DNA of 17,111 bases from JAAYAY01 sp964429355 (GTDB lineage Bacteria > Planctomycetota > Planctomycetia > Pirellulales > Thermoguttaceae): the NCBI GenBank assembly GCA_964429355.1, contig CAYSCH010000198.1:1-17111 (forward strand). The letters run 5' to 3'. This document shows, one piece after another, positions 13,616-17,111 of this stretch (the first letter of the stretch is position 1; each line of letters opens with the position of its first letter). Made by a program: the position numbers and the translations under genes. The notes under the pieces are model-generated. The model saw only the letters and a list, made by a program, of their open reading frames with translations. It was not told the DNA's origin and did no database searches.

Positions 13616-16021
13616 TTACTTCAACTGCAGCGTTCCTGCCTGGTCGAGCTGCCAGGATTGGCCAAGGGTTCCTTCCCAACAGCGCCAGACGTTGTCTTCG
13701 CTGCGGTAGATCGTGAGGTTGAAGGGGATCTTCATGCCGGGCTCGGGCTTCAGTCCGAGGGCGCTCCAGGGGATGGCCCACTCGGCTTTCCAGCCGCCGC
13801 GGGTCTTGCCGTAGGGTTTGGCGGCGAACTGGGTCGCGCGGCCGATCCGCTCGGCATCGGCGGCGGGGGCACCAGCGTCGGTTGCGCCCTGGAGGGTTCC
13901 GCCGGGATAGCCGCGGAGGACGCAGGTTATTGGCTGGCCATCGGCCGTTTTGGCGGCCAGGGCGATTTCGGCGCCGTCGTCCTGGCCCCAGGTGGTGCCG
14001 TTGCGAAGCCTGGTAACATCGAAGGTGACGCAGTTCAGGGATACGTAGAGGGATTGGTCGTCGTAGCTCAAACGGGCGTAGGCAGGTGCTCCACTGGCGC
14101 TCCAGCGCGAGGGTGCCCGATCCAATCCCACCAGTTGGCCCGGCCACTCGTCGGAGCCGATTTCAGCGTCGAGAGTGGGCGGGGTTGCCACGCGGAGGGC
14201 AGTGGCGGACCAGGTCATGCGTTTGGGTTCGGCGACGGGGGGCATGGCGTCGTCGATGGTGAAGGCTTGCGACTGGCCGTCTTTGTCAAGGCCGTTGCGG
14301 AATACGCGGTTGCCTTTCCAGACGGTCACGGCGCTGGGCGGGGCGACGGTGAGATTGCCGGGGACGACGAGGGTGTTGTTTTCCAGCGTGCAGCCGGCGG
14401 ATCGCTGGAAGCTGAGCGACATATCGCCCTGGGAGACGAAGACGTTGTTGCGGATGGTGATATTGGTGGCGATGTGGTTGTGGGTGGGCCGGTCGACGCC
14501 GATGGAGACGTTGTTTTCGACGATGCAGTCCTGGGCGCCTTCGTCGAGGTAGTAGGCCGATACGCCGTAACCTTCGCCCACCTTGACGACGTCGCGAACG
14601 ATGTTGCCGCGGAGGATGGCTTCCTTCATGCCGCCGTAGATGGCGCCGCCGTCGTGCATTTCGAGCATGACACGCCAGATCAAGTTCTCTTCGATGAGGA
14701 GCCCCTCGCCGCCGCCGGAGATGCCGGAGTAGGGTGTGTCGTGGATTTCGTTACGGTAGAGGTGGATGCTCTTTCCATCGGCGCCGCGCGAGCCATCGAC
14801 TCCGACGGCGATGGCGCTGGGGTAGTAGAGACCGATGTGATGGATGTGATTCCTGGCGACGAGGGTGCCGGCGCCGCTTGTCTTGACGGCTCCTGCTCCC
14901 GTGTGATGGATGTGGCAATCGACCAATTGCGAATCGTGGAGGCAGCCGGACTGGACAGCCCAGCCGCCAACGCAGCAGATTTCGAGTCCTTCGAGATTGC
15001 AGTTTCGAGCCCGATCGATGCGGAGGGCGCCGTCGAAGGCGTAGGCGCCGAACCCGCCGGCCTTGAGCGGCGTGGTGGTGGCCTGGAGAGTGAGGCCGCG
15101 AAGAGTGACGCCGGTGATTTCGTTTTGCTGGTTACCGGCCAGCCAGATGAGCCGTTCGAGGCGGGGGGCGACGACGTTGGCCTTGGTCATGTCGTCTTCG
15201 GGGAGGGGCCAATAGACGACCTTGCCGCGGGTGCGGTCGAGGTACCACTGGCCGGGACGGGTCATGCCTTCGCGGGTATTGAAGATCACGTACTTCTTGA
15301 CTCCGAAGGCTCCTGCCGGCGACCTGGCTGGGGTCGAGAAGATGAGGGCGTGGCGCTGGGTATCGTTGGTTTTGACGCCGACCATGGACTCGTCCCACAT
15401 GTGGTAAACGCGGACCTCCGCGTTGCGGACCTCGAGGGTGCCGGGGATGTCTTTGGGATCGTAGAGCATGGTGGTGAGTTCTTCGTCGGTGGGCCGGCGG
15501 TCCCAGCCGCCGCCAACGGTCGAGAGCCAGCGGACGTCGAAGACGCTGTTGTGGAGGAAGGTCCCCGATTCGGGAAGCCGGGCTCGTTCGGGCAGACGGC
15601 CATTCACCACCAGGGCGCGAAAGTCCCAGGTTCCCGCTTTCACCTCCGGCAGGTCGGCCGCCCAGAATTTGTCACCATCGGGCTGCCAGCCGGTGACGGG
15701 CGAGCCGCCGCAGAGGGTGACCGGACCGCCTGTGCCGGCCTCGATCACCAGGCCGCTGTCTTGCGGTTCGAGGGTAAGCGGCGAGGCGAGAAAGTACTCG
15801 CCCGGCATGACCACGATGCGGTGCGGGCCGGCTTCGGTCTTGCGGGCAACATCGCGAGCGGCCTGGAGTGTGGCGAGGGGTTTTTCTGGGGTGCCGGGGT
15901 TGGAGTCCTGGCCGTCGGGGGCAACGGTGAAGGTAGCGGCGAGGGAGAGGTGCGCCACAAAGACGCCCGCAATCACGAGCACCACTGTCAATAGGTTCAA
16001 ACTCCTCGTGTCACGACGCAT
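13616..16021 (-). CDS. Secreted right-handed beta-helix protein with CBM9-like domain, putative GH141-like glycosidase
   Basis: This is an 801-aa protein. ATG at 16019-16021 has AAGGA 5 bases upstream and begins a signal peptide (about 1-29, ending LSLAA), so the product is exported. Residues 30-150 (VAPDGQDSNPGTPEKPLATL, then MPGEYFL, QDSG and ALVVNGRLPERARLP) resemble the start of GH141-type enzymes. From about 300 to 570 there are irregular beta-helix turns rich in Asn/His/Gly (HIHHTGAGAV, RNEIHDTPYSGI, ENNVSIGV). HDGGAIY (456-462) and YYLDEG (490-495) carry acidic residues that could be catalytic. Residues about 612-800 form a CBM9-like carbohydrate-binding domain (PTLDAEIGSDEWPG, YDDQSLYVSL, WGQDDGAEIAL, AEWAIPWSALGL, WRCWEGT). 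It may act on plant or algal polysaccharides. The fold and CBM9 calls are strong; the glycosidase family is tentative. Confidence 0.88.
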   Translation of the reverse strand: MRRDTRSLNLLTVVLVIAGVFVAHLSLAATFTVAPDGQDSNPGTPEKPLATLQAARDVARKTEAGPHRIVVMPGEYFLASPLTLEPQDSGLVIEAGTGGPVTLCGGSPVTGWQPDGDKFWAADLPEVKAGTWDFRALVVNGRLPERARLPESGTFLHNSVFDVRWLSTVGGGWDRRPTDEELTTMLYDPKDIPGTLEVRNAEVRVYHMWDESMVGVKTNDTQRHALIFSTPARSPAGAFGVKKYVIFNTREGMTRPGQWYLDRTRGKVVYWPLPEDDMTKANVVAPRLERLIWLAGNQQNEITGVTLRGLTLQATTTPLKAGGFGAYAFDGALRIDRARNCNLEGLEICCVGGWAVQSGCLHDSQLVDCHIHHTGAGAVKTSGAGTLVARNHIHHIGLYYPSAIAVGVDGSRGADGKSIHLYRNEIHDTPYSGISGGGEGLLIEENLIWRVMLEMHDGGAIYGGMKEAILRGNIVRDVVKVGEGYGVSAYYLDEGAQDCIVENNVSIGVDRPTHNHIATNITIRNNVFVSQGDMSLSFQRSAGCTLENNTLVVPGNLTVAPPSAVTVWKGNRVFRNGLDKDGQSQAFTIDDAMPPVAEPKRMTWSATALRVATPPTLDAEIGSDEWPGQLVGLDRAPSRWSASGAPAYARLSYDDQSLYVSLNCVTFDVTRLRNGTTWGQDDGAEIALAAKTADGQPITCVLRGYPGGTLQGATDAGAPAADAERIGRATQFAAKPYGKTRGGWKAEWAIPWSALGLKPEPGMKIPFNLTIYRSEDNVWRCWEGTLGQSWQLDQAGTLQLK

Positions 16022-16372
16022 GGCAATCCTTCCATCCACGGGTTTCGTCTCGGGTTGTGCATGGGGTAGTCCGGCAGCCGACCAGCATAGCAGTAGGCGG
16101 GGTCGCATGCGAGCGCGAGGATGGCGCTGGACAAGCCGGGTGGTTGCGCAAAAAGAAGGGGGGCCGCCTCGCTTGGGCACAGGAAGAGTGCGAGACGGCC
16201 CCCAGCACAAGAGGGTTCGGTTGGCGTTGCCGCCCTGTCTTGGTTGGCCTTCGCAAGGATCCATGAAGGTTTCTTGCTCAGGCGTCGATCAGGCTATTTC
16301 CTCGGGGGGCGATGACGAAAGGATCGCTCGGTCCAGCGGCATCGGCGATCGTTACCTTCGTAGCTCCAGATC
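16022..16372. other. Intergenic region upstream of the beta-helix gene
   Basis: This 351-bp stretch separates two minus-strand genes. It contains a strong intrinsic terminator (16150-16203, listed separately) for the gene on its right, followed by about 130 bp that must hold the promoter of the beta-helix gene. A TGCTATGCT sequence on the minus strand (around 16082-16090) could be an extended -10 element, but no -35 is seen. No open frame here has gene-like features. Confidence 0.5.
16150..16203 (-). terminator. Intrinsic terminator after the right-edge gene
   Basis: The arms 16159-16172 and 16190-16203 pair over 14 bases with a single mismatch, around a 17-base loop. On the minus strand the stem is followed by a T-rich tract, TTCTTTTTGCG, spanning 16150-16157. 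This is the classical form for minus-strand transcripts coming from the gene that ends at 16373, leaving a 3' UTR of about 170 bases. Confidence 0.7.
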
Positions 16373-17111
16373 TCAATTCGCCGCAGCCAGCCGCTTCTTG
16401 AGGCGAATCTTGACCAATTCAAGACAATCGTCAACGGAATCGGGTTCGAGCTTCTGGAAATCGTCGTGGTGCGAGTTCTGGTAGTCGACCATTACCCAAT
16501 CCCCCCGCTGGTCACAAATGATCCAGTGAACCGCCCCCACCTTGACTCCCTTGTCGGATCGGCCGATTCCGAAATCGGCGACCAGTACGTATTGGCTCGA
16601 GGGCGCCTGCTCCTGGAAGTACGCACGAGCCGCACGCGCGGTTCGCCAAAGGACTTCCTGTTCGTTGGGACTCCCCTCGACCTTCAGATCAGGTCCCTTG
16701 TCGACAGCCTGAACGGAGGCGAAGCCGGCCTCTGCCAGCAGTGCTGCCAACCGGGCCTGCGTTTGGGGGCCGGGCTTTCCGCCCACACAGGCGGGGCAGA
16801 TCTCCAACGAGCTTTCGGCCAGTTGCTTGCGGAGTTTTGCCGCGCGCTGCTTGATGGCCTCGACTTCCTCATCCGCGGGAAGTCCCGATCTCGTTTTCCA
16901 GTTCTCCTGCACCTTGCCGACCGGAGCGTCCTTGCGCAGGGGATCGGCAAGGTCCCACGATTCCCGCAGTCGATTGACAATGAAGATGCAGCAAGTCATG
17001 GGATCTTTGGGTGCGGTAGGCCCGGACTGAGGGAAGGCCTCGCGGCGAACTTCTTCCGCAAAAACCACGTTTCCCTTGGCATCTGCCACAACGGTGCGGA
17101 TCGCGTTGATC
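16373..17111 (-). CDS. Unrecognised planctomycete-type protein, C-terminal part (cut by window edge)
   Basis: 245 residues are visible and the frame is open to the right edge. A GTG at 17087-17089 could start it, but in-frame coding continues upstream (INAIRTVVADAKGNVVF), so the true start is probably outside the window. Visible features are a basic, Glu/Lys-rich helical segment ending in CPAC (EEVEAIKQRAAKLRKQLAES, then LEICPAC), and a conserved-looking C-terminal domain with QYVLVADFGIGRSDKG, VGAVHWIICDQRGDWVMVDY, then NSHHDDF and a final VDDCLELVKIRLKKRL. No family or catalytic site is recognised. The alternating hydrophobic strands followed by a closing helix suggest a compact alpha/beta fold. 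A strong terminator lies 170 bp downstream. It is a real gene by frame and composition; the function is unknown. Confidence 0.75.
   Translation of the reverse strand, partial: INAIRTVVADAKGNVVFAEEVRREAFPQSGPTAPKDPMTCCIFIVNRLRESWDLADPLRKDAPVGKVQENWKTRSGLPADEEVEAIKQRAAKLRKQLAESSLEICPACVGGKPGPQTQARLAALLAEAGFASVQAVDKGPDLKVEGSPNEQEVLWRTARAARAYFQEQAPSSQYVLVADFGIGRSDKGVKVGAVHWIICDQRGDWVMVDYQNSHHDDFQKLEPDSVDDCLELVKIRLKKRLAAAN

Noticed and set aside
12753..14147. 464-codon minus-strand open frame spanning the end of murQ, the zinc-ribbon gene and part of the beta-helix gene
   Set aside because: It crosses three real genes in other frames, is Arg/Pro-rich, and has no domain.
13511..15994. 827-codon plus-strand open frame over the beta-helix gene
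   Set aside because: Antisense to a gene with a signal peptide, beta-helix and CBM9-like domain; its low-complexity Gly/Ala/Val/Asp translation is the expected mirror of that gene.
1..17111. CRISPR array, transposase, prophage or toxin-antitoxin system
   Set aside because: No repeated spacer units, no transposase or integrase motifs, no att-like duplications and no recognisable defence genes were found on either strand.

Overview
The window (about 62% GC by eye) looks like part of a planctomycete chromosome. The main evidence is a DUF1559-type prepilin-like protein with an H-X9-DG C-terminus, a small Cys/His-rich exported protein, a zinc-ribbon protein of a type I associate with this phylum, and an HAE1-type RND pump. 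No mobile elements, tRNAs, rRNAs or CRISPR arrays were seen. Almost all of the long overlapping open frames are antisense or off-frame shadows of real genes, as expected at this GC content.

Layout, left to right. (1) The N-terminal 333 codons of a secreted M1-family zinc aminopeptidase, minus strand, running off the left edge (1-1001). (2) A divergent promoter region, then a 135-aa exported Cys/His-rich protein (1321-1728) and a 303-aa DUF1559 pseudopilin-like protein (1942-2853), plus strand. (3) A MoxR/Mg-chelatase-like AAA+ ATPase (3053-4471, plus) with its own promoter-like sequence and a leader hairpin. It ends in a nested inverted repeat and converges on a DUF2461 gene (4623-5309, minus, TTG start). 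(4) An RND efflux module on the minus strand: adaptor lipoprotein (8843-10078), then HAE1 permease (5420-8791). DUF2461 follows in the same direction. No outer-membrane TolC-like gene is present. (5) A sodium:solute symporter (10423-11943, minus) and murQ (12023-12916, plus), divergent from a shared 79-bp region. (6) A small zinc-ribbon protein (13023-13394, plus). (7) A secreted right-handed beta-helix protein with a C-terminal CBM9-like domain (13616-16021, minus), probably a GH141-like glycosidase. (8) The C-terminal 245 residues of an unrecognised planctomycete-type protein (16373-17111, minus), followed by a clear intrinsic terminator.

How the genes may work together: the adaptor and permease should form an inner-membrane/periplasm export complex. 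The symporter and MurQ look like an uptake and breakdown pair for N-acetylmuramic acid; this is inferred from gene context and would need a MurNAc kinase encoded elsewhere. The beta-helix/CBM9 protein fits secreted polysaccharide degradation. The remaining genes look like independent units.

I do not see a clearly new multi-gene system. The best leads are a two-helix, His-bearing insertion in the RND permease, the symporter/murQ pair, a perfect-arm dyad between the -35 and -10 boxes of the Cys/His-rich protein's promoter, and the nested inverted repeat after the AAA+ ATPase.
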